A model generated the notes under the pieces. The model was not told where the DNA came from, did not search any database, and saw nothing but the letters and a program-made list of their open reading frames with translations. From Bacteroidales bacterium (GTDB taxonomy: Bacteria; Bacteroidota; Bacteroidia; Bacteroidales; UBA932), in the NCBI GenBank assembly GCA_016295245.1, contig JAEDLO010000007.1:1-37959 (forward strand): a stretch of DNA of 37,959 nucleotides, written 5' to 3'. Below, one piece after another: positions 15,514-23,371 of this stretch. Within the stretch, counting starts at the first letter, position 1, and the number at the start of each line of letters is the position of its first letter. The position numbers were made by a program, and so were the translations under genes.

Positions 15514-18500
15514 CTACAGAGGTAGAACTTCGAGGAGATAGATTGCGTCGAGGCTCCAGGTGGCGGCACCGTTTGTGTTCGGCACATATGGCCTGTCAAG
15601 GCCCCTCATCATTGACTCCCAGGTCATATTCGCAAAATCAACATTGTGATCCTTGTAGGCGGCGTAGCCGTTCAGTCGGCCGACGCGGAAGCCATTGAGC
15701 TTGTAGTAGCGTCTCGCGTGGTCGAGCCAAGCCTCATTGAACTCCGGCACTTCAATCATCTCCATCATCTCGGTCATAATCTCAAAACCGCCCATAATGC
15801 TCATAAGGTGGTTGGTTCCGATAGAATCAGGATCACCCTCCCAGCTCAGGATTCCGGTGGCAGGGTCAAAGCCCAGCACCTTCACCTTGCCTGTCAGGAT
15901 GCCATTAGGCAGGGCTGCGATACTCTTCATACCGGCGATAATCATATCATAATAGTGCTGCTCCCCTGTTCTTTCCCATCGGGTCATCCAGTTGCCGGCA
16001 TATCCCACCCAGTCAGGTCCGATACGCAGACGAGCCGGTGCGGTACAAGGGTTCTGGCTCCTCGGAGCGGCAAGTCTCATAGGGTCAATCTCGTAAAGAA
16101 GTTGCTCCGAGTCCTTCGACTCATCCATCAGGTCTCCGGACCTCTCGTCAGTCGTCAGATAATAAAGGAAGCGGTTCCATGCTGCCTGGCCGATGCGAGC
16201 CTCCTTGGCGCCGCAACCCCAGTGCGAAACATTGTGGCGGCTGCCCAGACCGGCATAAGGGCCGATGTGGTAAACATCCACCTCCGTAGTGTGGCGGCTC
16301 ATCGCAACAGCGAGATTCCAGATATCCTCCCTGCCACTCCTGAGGAACATATACCACAGCCACATATTTGAAGCCAGCTCGGTATTGTCCCAGGCAAAGC
16401 CGCCGACATCATATCTCCATACTCCCCTGACTTCGTCCATCGAATGCATAAAGTCACCGTAGTTCCAGAAGCCGTACCACTTGAACTCCTCGACCTGCTT
16501 CTTGTACACGTCGATAATCTCGTCAAGCCTGTTCTCCACGGCCACCCTGCGCTCATTGCTGCGGCTTGGAAGCGACCATACGCCGAAAGCGTGGGCATCG
16601 TGCAGATACTCCGGCTCAGGCAGCATCTGGCTGTCCTTCTCGAGCACCTTCGCGCTTGCGGCAATCGCCTCCCTGCCAGGGAAGCCGCCCTGCGGGATAA
16701 GCACGAGGGTGTGGGTTTTGGCGATGCCGTATGGTGTGCTCATACCCTCCTGGACATCCTCATAGCTTGCCTCAAGATCGTGGGCAACGGTGTCATAATG
16801 CCTCAGGTCCATCGGCTCGCTTTCCGGGCTCCAGAGCCACACGTTCACGACAGCCTCGTCGCTGCGCGCGCCGGTGATCTCGATTGAAGACGGATAATAC
16901 TGCCAGAAATACTTCAGATCCACTGAAAGCCCTCCGCTGAGGTCGCCGGCGAAGGCGTAACCTCCTGCCCTTTGACCGGTGAGTGTGCCGATCCAAGGAC
17001 GGTCTTTCTGAGTCTTCTTTCGAATAGAATAAGAGTTGTCGCTAAGCTGGCTGATGCGGAAGCAGTCCCAGCTTGCCCAGTTCTTGATGAGGAATTTACC
17101 CTTTTGGTCGAAATACTCTGGCTCCGGAACCCTCTGACCGGCATTCTGGTCCTCCTGCCAGTTCTTCTGGCGACGGGGGGCGTCTGGAGCCGTCGCTGCC
17201 CTTTGAGCGCCCGAGCCTGCTGCCTGCGCTCCCTGGGCAGGCCTCTGCGGCATAGGGTCAGTCAGGATGCGGCGGCCGTGAAGAGGCTGCACGGGCTCCG
17301 TCCAGACCTTGCCGTCCTCAAGCGAGAATGCGACGTGGCGATTGTAAAGCTGCTCGCGCATAGGGACGCGGAAGCGCAGACCGAGCGAACTGATGAAATC
17401 CTTGTCCTGGTCTCCGTCGAATACGAAACTGTGGACAAGCTTGATCTGGTCGGAATCCTTGAAGAAATAGAGTCTCACGACAAATGGCAGCCACTCCCTT
17501 CCCGCGGCGCTGCGGTGCACGCCTTCCACCTTGATGGTGCTTCTGACGTTTCCGTCCTGCTCAAGAGTCACATTGCGGATACTGCTGGTGTACTCCTTGC
17601 CGCCTTCGGTGGCGATGAGGTCAGCGCTGCCGGCAACCTTTACGTCATTGACATACATCGCCTCGATAAGCTTGTCGCCGCTTTTCGGGATGATGACGCT
17701 GACCGCGCCGGTGTTGACCCGGAAGTCCCCTCCCCTGTCGAGCACAAGCTTGCCCGAACTCTTGGCGCTGCCGTCTCCGGAAGGCTTGGAAACCTTCCCG
17801 CCGGAAGTTTTTGCGACCTTGACCAGGCTGGCCTTGTCGCTTCCTGAAGGGATCACAGCCGCAACGCCGAGCCACTTTACAGAGCCGTCAGGCCACTTGG
17901 CCATAGTCCACTGGTCGCTTGGAATGGTCTTGTCGCCGACCTGAAGTTCAAGGACGGACTTGGAAGTGATTTCGCCCTTCTTGAAAGGCACGCCGAAACT
18001 TACTGCCTTGTCGATCTGCGGCGTCTCGCCTATCCAGTGTAGAGGAGCCTGGGTGAAAGGGCCCGGGGTCACATCCCTGTAGCTGAAATTCCTTATGGCA
18101 CATCTTGAAAGTGTAGTGCGGAATCCGAACCATCCTTCATTGTACGGCTCGCTGTCCATATAGTCGAAAAGCAGCTCGCCGTCAATCCAGTACTGCACCC
18201 TGCCACCGGCGCAGACCAGCTTGATGCGATACCAGTGGTTAGGCTTCAGAAGGTGCTCAGGGTCAGTGTATTCCCTAATGATTGCAGGATTCTCCTCACC
18301 GGTGTACCTGCGGAAGCGGGTGGTGCTGTTGTGGTTGCCGCCGAAGCCGACATAATAGAGCTGCATCTGGGCGCAATTGGCGAAAACTCCCCCTCGCTGC
18401 GCGGCCCTCTTGAAAACGGAGCCCTGCTCAGGATCTGAAGCCATCCAGAAGCAATTCAGGTCGCTGAGGCGGTCAGTCTCCTTTTCCTTATAGATTATCG

Positions 18501-18738
18501 CCTCATATTCAATCTCGATATCCGCCTTCAACTTCTTGTTGTACCAGAGGGTCAGGCCCTTTGGGGCCGTAATCTCGCAGGCTCCATCCTTGAAGTCGAT
18601 GCGGTAGTCAGGGGATTCGGACTCGACGGTCCAATACTTTGAGAATTGACGGGCATTCAAGCCGTCGCTGCCTTTCTGGGCAAATGCTCCAAGGGTCAGC
18701 AGCATCGTTGTGATTAGAGTAATTAAGCGTTTCATCAT
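15514..18738 (-). CDS. DUF6250 plus PL26-like (PcRGLX/YetA-like) exported polysaccharide lyase candidate
   Basis: A 1074-residue secreted protein. The signal peptide (MMKRLITLITTMLLTLGAFA-Q) is followed by a DUF6250/concanavalin-like domain at about 20-235 (WYRIKLVCAGGRVQYWIDGELLFDY). Then comes the PcRGLX/YetA-like N-terminal barrel (SFGVPFKKGEITS, KWPDGSVKWLGV), a central beta-sandwich, and an alpha/alpha-toroid with GFWNYGDFMHS, AWDNTELASNMW and HIGPYAGLGSRHNVSHWG. The founding PL26 enzyme is a fungal exo-rhamnogalacturonan lyase, so cleavage of an acidic glycan is the best guess; the actual substrate is open. A Gly/Ser/Lys-rich loop (about 310-330) and an Ala/Gln/Arg/Pro-rich insert (about 510-540) look like linkers. 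ATG 18738 is taken because it opens the signal peptide; it starts 20 nt after the oxidoreductase stop. Confidence 0.8.
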   Translation of the reverse strand: MMKRLITLITTMLLTLGAFAQKGSDGLNARQFSKYWTVESESPDYRIDFKDGACEITAPKGLTLWYNKKLKADIEIEYEAIIYKEKETDRLSDLNCFWMASDPEQGSVFKRAAQRGGVFANCAQMQLYYVGFGGNHNSTTRFRRYTGEENPAIIREYTDPEHLLKPNHWYRIKLVCAGGRVQYWIDGELLFDYMDSEPYNEGWFGFRTTLSRCAIRNFSYRDVTPGPFTQAPLHWIGETPQIDKAVSFGVPFKKGEITSKSVLELQVGDKTIPSDQWTMAKWPDGSVKWLGVAAVIPSGSDKASLVKVAKTSGGKVSKPSGDGSAKSSGKLVLDRGGDFRVNTGAVSVIIPKSGDKLIEAMYVNDVKVAGSADLIATEGGKEYTSSIRNVTLEQDGNVRSTIKVEGVHRSAAGREWLPFVVRLYFFKDSDQIKLVHSFVFDGDQDKDFISSLGLRFRVPMREQLYNRHVAFSLEDGKVWTEPVQPLHGRRILTDPMPQRPAQGAQAAGSGAQRAATAPDAPRRQKNWQEDQNAGQRVPEPEYFDQKGKFLIKNWASWDCFRISQLSDNSYSIRKKTQKDRPWIGTLTGQRAGGYAFAGDLSGGLSVDLKYFWQYYPSSIEITGARSDEAVVNVWLWSPESEPMDLRHYDTVAHDLEASYEDVQEGMSTPYGIAKTHTLVLIPQGGFPGREAIAASAKVLEKDSQMLPEPEYLHDAHAFGVWSLPSRSNERRVAVENRLDEIIDVYKKQVEEFKWYGFWNYGDFMHSMDEVRGVWRYDVGGFAWDNTELASNMWLWYMFLRSGREDIWNLAVAMSRHTTEVDVYHIGPYAGLGSRHNVSHWGCGAKEARIGQAAWNRFLYYLTTDERSGDLMDESKDSEQLLYEIDPMRLAAPRSQNPCTAPARLRIGPDWVGYAGNWMTRWERTGEQHYYDMIIAGMKSIAALPNGILTGKVKVLGFDPATGILSWEGDPDSIGTNHLMSIMGGFEIMTEMMEMIEVPEFNEAWLDHARRYYKLNGFRVGRLNGYAAYKDHNVDFANMTWESMMRGLDRPYVPNTNGAATWSLDAIYLLEVLPL

Positions 18739-18758
18739 ATATTGTTGATTGGTGTTGT

Positions 18759-19541
18759 CTAAAATACTATCGGCGAGCATAGGTTCTGCAGGATGCGCAC
18801 AACCGACCAGGCGGCAATTTCGGCGGTGCGGCTGTAAACGTCGATCACGGCGTGTACCTGAGGATTGCTGATCTCCACCCGCTGCGTGTCGCCCTTGAAG
18901 CCTGGCGTCGAGCGCATCGTGACCTTCATATTTTCAGGGCCTACCGATGCCCGTGAGGCGGCGACGGTGACATTGACCTTGGTTGGGAAAAGGGCTATGG
19001 CCTCGCGGGCGTTCCCTTCGAAGACCGTCTTCTGGCACTCCTGGAGGCTCTCGTCGTACACTGCAGTGCCTCTTAAGGCGTCAGGCCCCTTCTCATTGAA
19101 GAACTCGGCCTTCGCGCCGCCCATCAGCGTTGCGGTGCGCAGCACGTCGAAGCCTCCGGTCGCGCCTGAGGCGACATAAACCTTCGCGCCGCCCTTCGTG
19201 GCAGCCTGCTTCACGCTTTCATAAAAGGCGTCATCGGCAAAGGCCCCGATGGACAGGGTGATAATCGAGATGCCCCTTTCGAGGGCGGGTATCGCAAGCT
19301 CCCTCATCGCAGCAGGCGAGGCCGCCTCGACGATATAGTCAGGCTCCAATGCGAGCAACTCCCCTATCGTCCTGCAGGCCTTGCATTCTTCGGGGAAGAG
19401 CTCTGCCGTTGCCTGGGCGCTCGAAAAACTACGGGAATAGCTCCCTATCAGCCTATACTCAGGCAAAAGCTTGTCCTTCAGGGCATTAGCTACAATGTTG
19501 CCGAGCTTTCCGCAGCCGGCTATCGCCAATGTTTTCATCAT
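18759..19541 (-). CDS. Aspartate-dehydrogenase-like NAD(P)-dependent oxidoreductase, catalytic His replaced
   Basis: A 260-residue cytoplasmic protein of the NadX/AspDH (DUF108) fold. It has a Rossmann domain with A-G-C-G-K-L-G at 8-14, VEAASPAAMRELAIPAL, the YVASGATGGFDVLR block at 122-135 and ALFPTKVNV at 183-191. L-aspartate dehydrogenases carry a catalytic His in an H-E/R-I-E segment; here the matching segment is D-T-Q-R-V-E, with Gln220. The late N-P-K-T-S loop is also missing or altered. The substrate may therefore not be aspartate. The gene sits between GH115 and the PL26-like lyase on the same strand, 19-20 nt from each, so it probably works on a product of that glycan pathway, which is inference. 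Met1 or Met2 could be the start. Confidence 0.8.
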   Translation of the reverse strand: MMKTLAIAGCGKLGNIVANALKDKLLPEYRLIGSYSRSFSSAQATAELFPEECKACRTIGELLALEPDYIVEAASPAAMRELAIPALERGISIITLSIGAFADDAFYESVKQAATKGGAKVYVASGATGGFDVLRTATLMGGAKAEFFNEKGPDALRGTAVYDESLQECQKTVFEGNAREAIALFPTKVNVTVAASRASVGPENMKVTMRSTPGFKGDTQRVEISNPQVHAVIDVYSRTAEIAAWSVVRILQNLCSPIVF

Positions 19542-19560
19542 ATGTCTTGTATTGTTAAAA

Positions 19561-21993
19561 TTACTGCAGTTCCGGACCGAGATAACTGTCTTTCAGCCCT
19601 CCCCAGTCGAGGATTATTTTCTGGAGCATCTGGCCCTCGTCCACTGCCCTGATGTGGAGCGTATGGCTTCCAAGAGAGCTGTCAAGCACAAAGGTGGCGG
19701 CATAGTCGTGGCCGTTGCGCAGCACCTGATCCTTCCAACTGTCGCTTTTCTCGACGAAGCTGTTTTCCAGAATCACTTCCTCCCCGCCGTCCACCGACAC
19801 TGCGATGCGGTTGCTTCTGCCCTGATACTCAGGCCAGAGGGGCAGCATCCAAAGATGAACATCAAGCGAATCGGCATCAATTTCCGGGAGGGTGAAATTA
19901 AGGTCATCGACCCTCAGCACATTCCAGTCGTAACCCAGGCCGCGGAGCAAAGGCTTGCCGGCTGAGGCGAGGTCTACCACGGCGCAGCCCGACAGAGGCT
20001 CGCTTTTAACGCTCAAATCCACTTCCCTCGGCTCGACCCCTTCCGTCTCGGAGAGCTTCGGCATCTCGTGAAAGCGGGCGTTGAACGCAGGCGCAAGGGC
20101 CATCATCCCGTTCCACTTTCCGTCGAGCTGGCTGTTGTAGCGCGCGTTCAGAGCGTCAATCTGCTCGTAGGCCTCGCGGCTGCGGGCGGCGGCCCAGTTG
20201 GCTCCTGCCTTGTCGCCGGCGGCGTAAAGCTCGTGATTGAGCTGGGCATAGAGGAATTTGCGGTTCATCTGGTCAGAGCCGTTCACCTGGAAGGCCAGAA
20301 GCTCATAAAAGGCAGGCACATACTCTTCCGGCAGGCTTTCCATCAGCCTGTTCACCTTGTCCGAGAGCTCCGCATACTGGGCAAGTCGCCTCTGTGCCTC
20401 GGAATAATTGGCAAAGGAGAAGTCGGTGTCCATAATGTCGGCGAGTTCCTTGCGGTCCCACTCGCGCTCCCAGCCCATACACTCCGGCTTGCGGCTCCAG
20501 GCGAGGCGGTAGTACTCATCGAGGATAGCCTGCAATGCGCCTTCGTGCTTCTTGCCGAAGATGCCGGCAAGCCAGCGCGCCTGGTGGGTGTTCACGCTCT
20601 GCTCGTCAAATGCGTCAACGTCCATCGCCAGCTCGAAGAAAGTTTTCATCGCCAGCTCCGAAGGCTTGATGTCGCCGACATTCAGCAGCCAGTAGCGGTC
20701 AGCCCCGTTCCTGTATGCCTTCATCAGCTCCTGGTACATCAGCATTGGAGGTGTGGTATTGATCCAGAGATAATCGTGAGGTGCGCCAAGATAAGAGACG
20801 TGGTAATACACGCCGGCGCGTCCGGCCCTCTTCTGCTCTTGGGGGTTGCTGATGCGCTTGAGGTAGCCGTAATTGTCATCCGGCCAGACGAGGGTGATGT
20901 CGTCAGGAACCTCCAAACCGTGATTGTAGATATCGAGAGTCTCCTTGTAAGGCACGAATATTTGCGGAATCTCTTCGGCAGGCCTGTCTATATGTCTGGT
21001 GAGGATTTCCCTTTGGTCATTGATGACCTCGGTGATTACCTCGACCTTCTCGTCTGCCGAAAAGTTGCCACTCAGACCGGAGTCGTGGACTCCCCTCATC
21101 GCTGTCGTGTAGATGTTTTCATACATTCCTGCTTCGGCTACACGGGCGTCAAGCTTGCCGTAGATGACCTCCTTGTTGGTCTTGTAGTTCCAGTCGCCGT
21201 CGCGTTTGGAGTCCCATTCGCTCTTTGAGGCATTGTTGAAAAGCAGAGGCTCGCAATGGGATGTGGTTATGATGATACCATACTTGTCGGCAGCGACCTT
21301 GCTCCCGGGATGCGAATAGAAGGCTCCTGTGCAGCTGTGCATCGCCGGGGCGAGCATATTGCCTCCGAGGCGGAGTATCAGCTCGCAAACCTTTTCATAG
21401 GTCTTAGGGCCGATGTCGCCCAGTTCCTTCTCGAAATTGTATGTGGACCAAGGCTTCAGGCCCCAGTCCTCGTCGTTGATGAAGATGCCCCTGTAGCGGA
21501 CTGACGGCTTCTTCGAGACGATGCGCCCGAGCTTGAGGCTGGCCTTGGCGTCGTGCTTCACAGGCACATCCGCCCACCAGAAGTAAGGATCCACACCTAT
21601 CATCTCGGAGACCTTGAACATACCGTAGGCGGCGCCGCGGCGGTCAGTGCCCGCAATCGCCAGGGTTCTGGAGTCAAGCGCAGTGATCACATAGCGCTCA
21701 TAGTCGCTTCCCAGCTCGGAAACATCCAGTTTCCCGCAGGCAACCAGGGAATCGACAGCGCCACCGGAACCTATTGTTCCGACTATTATCCTCACGTCCG
21801 AAGAACCGGCCTCTTTTCCGCTTACATTTTCAATATCCTTGCTGAGCAATTCGGCGACAACGCTGACCGTCTGAGGTTCGGAAGAACTGCAAATCACCTT
21901 GGCTCCAGCCAGGGAGATGCTCCCCTCTTTGGAGCAGGAAACCAGAATAGAAACCAGCAGCGCCGGTGCAAAAAAGAATGTTTTCAACTTCAT
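19561..21993 (-). CDS. Glycoside hydrolase family 115 (alpha-glucuronidase-like) lipoprotein
   Basis: An 810-residue GH115 enzyme. Known members remove (4-O-methyl-)glucuronic acid from xylan or related acidic glycans. A lipoprotein signal (MKLKTFFF...I-L-V-S-C-S-K-E-G) predicts an envelope location. Family landmarks are YGMFKVSEMIGVDPYFWWAD, YRGIFINDEDWGLKPW, RLGGNMLAPAMHS, the LVWPDDNYGYLKR block, YHVSYLGAPHDYLWI and RYWLLNVGDIKPSELAM, with a C-terminal accessory domain. ATG 21993 is used because it starts the signal peptide; the frame runs 12 codons further upstream into the divergent promoter. It heads a leftward unit with the oxidoreductase and the PL26-like lyase. No SusC/SusD pair is in the window. 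Confidence 0.93.
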   Translation of the reverse strand: MKLKTFFFAPALLVSILVSCSKEGSISLAGAKVICSSSEPQTVSVVAELLSKDIENVSGKEAGSSDVRIIVGTIGSGGAVDSLVACGKLDVSELGSDYERYVITALDSRTLAIAGTDRRGAAYGMFKVSEMIGVDPYFWWADVPVKHDAKASLKLGRIVSKKPSVRYRGIFINDEDWGLKPWSTYNFEKELGDIGPKTYEKVCELILRLGGNMLAPAMHSCTGAFYSHPGSKVAADKYGIIITTSHCEPLLFNNASKSEWDSKRDGDWNYKTNKEVIYGKLDARVAEAGMYENIYTTAMRGVHDSGLSGNFSADEKVEVITEVINDQREILTRHIDRPAEEIPQIFVPYKETLDIYNHGLEVPDDITLVWPDDNYGYLKRISNPQEQKRAGRAGVYYHVSYLGAPHDYLWINTTPPMLMYQELMKAYRNGADRYWLLNVGDIKPSELAMKTFFELAMDVDAFDEQSVNTHQARWLAGIFGKKHEGALQAILDEYYRLAWSRKPECMGWEREWDRKELADIMDTDFSFANYSEAQRRLAQYAELSDKVNRLMESLPEEYVPAFYELLAFQVNGSDQMNRKFLYAQLNHELYAAGDKAGANWAAARSREAYEQIDALNARYNSQLDGKWNGMMALAPAFNARFHEMPKLSETEGVEPREVDLSVKSEPLSGCAVVDLASAGKPLLRGLGYDWNVLRVDDLNFTLPEIDADSLDVHLWMLPLWPEYQGRSNRIAVSVDGGEEVILENSFVEKSDSWKDQVLRNGHDYAATFVLDSSLGSHTLHIRAVDEGQMLQKIILDWGGLKDSYLGPELQ

Positions 21994-22017
21994 AATAATG
22001 TGGTTAGGGTCAAAGAC

Positions 22018-22044
22018 CAAAGTTAACAATAATTGTTAAATTTG
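22018..22044. promoter_or_regulatory. Near-palindromic divergent promoter (GH115 unit / greA)
   Basis: A 27-bp near-palindrome centred on A22031. The inner 17 bp, TTAACAAT-A-ATTGTTAA (22023-22039), are a perfect palindrome, and the outer 4 bp of each arm match with one mismatch. The left end is a minus-strand -7 box (TAACTTTG, 22025-22018) for the GH115 gene. The right end is a plus-strand -7 box (TAAATTTG, 22037-22044) for greA. I see no clean TTTG -33 element on either side. A dimeric regulator here would cover both promoters. Confidence 0.6.
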
Positions 22045-22058
22045 TGAAAAGAATAAAG

Positions 22059-22529
22059 ATGGAATACCTCTCAAAAGAACGCTACGACCAGATAGTAGCC
22101 GAACTCAATAATCTCATATCAGTCGAATACCCCAAAATCAAGGACGACCTCTCCGAGGCCAGAGCCCAGGGCGACTTGAGCGAAAATTTCGAATACAGGG
22201 CGGCAAGGCGCGCCCAGGCCAAGACCATCAGCCGGATACGCTTCCTTCAGAGAGTCCTCGAACACTCGAGGATAATTGACCCGAAATCCCTGCCGACAGA
22301 CAGGATATCCCTGCTCAGCCGGGTTGAGTTCACAAATCTCAAGACCGAAAAGCGGATGACATTCACCCTTGTCAGCCACCACGAAATGAATCTCGAGCAG
22401 CAGAAACTGTCCTGCCAATCCCCTATCGGAAAGGCACTTATGGGAAGGAAAGAGGGTGAAACAGTGGAGGTGGACGCTCCTGCAGGGCGTTTCCTTATCA
22501 GGATAGAAAAGGTCAGCAGCGGAGTTTAG
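22059..22529 (+). CDS. greA: GreA/GreB-family transcript cleavage factor
   Basis: A 156-residue elongation factor that rescues backtracked RNA polymerase by stimulating cleavage of the nascent RNA. The N-terminal coiled coil (YLSKERYDQIVAELNNL) carries the acidic tip in A-Q-G-D-L-S-E-N-F-E-Y, where GreA normally reads DLSENAEY. The C-terminal domain has SPIGKALMGRKEGETVEV followed by D-A-P-A-G-R-F. ATG 22059 is chosen because it matches the family N-terminus; the upstream GTG at 22044 overlaps the -7 box. It ends in a 4-base stop overlap with the lipid kinase gene. Gre family membership is sure; GreA over GreB is by N-terminal and length resemblance. Confidence 0.93.
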   Translation: MEYLSKERYDQIVAELNNLISVEYPKIKDDLSEARAQGDLSENFEYRAARRAQAKTISRIRFLQRVLEHSRIIDPKSLPTDRISLLSRVEFTNLKTEKRMTFTLVSHHEMNLEQQKLSCQSPIGKALMGRKEGETVEVDAPAGRFLIRIEKVSSGV

Positions 22530-23371
22530 GGCGCGAGGACCTTCAGTTCGGCGGGATGGATGTCGATTTCAATACGCCTGCCGGTGATGAACCAGTCGCC
22601 GTCAAAGTGAACCGCCCCGTCGGTCTCGCGCTCGATGACTATGGACTTGCCCCTGTAACAGTGGACACGGCTCGAAGCGTCGCAGTTGCCCACCATCAGC
22701 ATAGTCGCCAGATGGGGCAGTTCGATGTTGTGGAACATATCCAGGACGGTGATGTCGAGGATGCCGTCACTGATGTCGGCGTGAGGGGTGACCTTCGCCT
22801 CATTGCCCCACTGGTTGGAGTTGCCCACCGTTATCAGCACAGCCTCCTGGCTCCACTGCCGGCCGTCGATGCTGATGGAGAATTGCGCGGGCTTGAATGT
22901 GCGCCAAAGCTTGTAAGCCTCTTCTATATAAGTAATTACACCTCTTCTTCCGGATTCGGCGAAGCGCTTGCTGACGTCCGCGTCGAAGCCTACTCCGCAA
23001 ACCGAAAAGAAAGGCTTCCCGTTGATGTAGCCCACATCCAGCGGCAATTGCCGGCCGTTCTCGGCCAGCGAAATCGCCCTTGTTATGCGGTGGCTGATTC
23101 CCAGACATCGCGCAAGTCCGTCGCCGCTGCCGCAAGGCAGAATGCCGAGCACCTTGTCGCTTCCAAGCAGGCCGCGCCCGACCTCGTTCACAGTCCCGTC
23201 GCCGCCAACCGCAAATACTATCGGCTCAGCGCACTCGCGGGCAAGTTTCTCGGCGTGTCCGGCATAGCGGGTTAGCCCATATCTGAACCCCTGCTTCTCA
23301 AGCTCGGCTATAATATTGTCTTTCAGGCCTTTGCCTGAGATGGGGTTGATTATGAAGAAGGCGTCTTTCAT
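22526..23371 (-). CDS. Diacylglycerol/lipid kinase family protein (YegS/DagK-like)
   Basis: A 281-residue DAGK-catalytic-fold kinase expected to phosphorylate a lipid alcohol at the inner membrane. Landmarks are INPISGKG at 9-16, VFAVGGDGTVNEV (the nucleotide-binding GGDGT), LPCGSGDGLARCL, DVGYINGKPFFSVCGVGFDADV and D-G-x-L-D-I-T-V. ATG 23371 starts the canonical N-terminus MKDAFFIINP; the longer upstream frame lies within the EptA-like gene. It overlaps the upstream gene by 4 bases (ATGA), the last gene of a five-gene operon. The natural lipid is unknown; the EptA-like neighbour makes diacylglycerol, a by-product of phosphoethanolamine transfer, an attractive substrate. Confidence 0.9.
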   Translation of the reverse strand: MKDAFFIINPISGKGLKDNIIAELEKQGFRYGLTRYAGHAEKLARECAEPIVFAVGGDGTVNEVGRGLLGSDKVLGILPCGSGDGLARCLGISHRITRAISLAENGRQLPLDVGYINGKPFFSVCGVGFDADVSKRFAESGRRGVITYIEEAYKLWRTFKPAQFSISIDGRQWSQEAVLITVGNSNQWGNEAKVTPHADISDGILDITVLDMFHNIELPHLATMLMVGNCDASSRVHCYRGKSIVIERETDGAVHFDGDWFITGRRIEIDIHPAELKVLAP

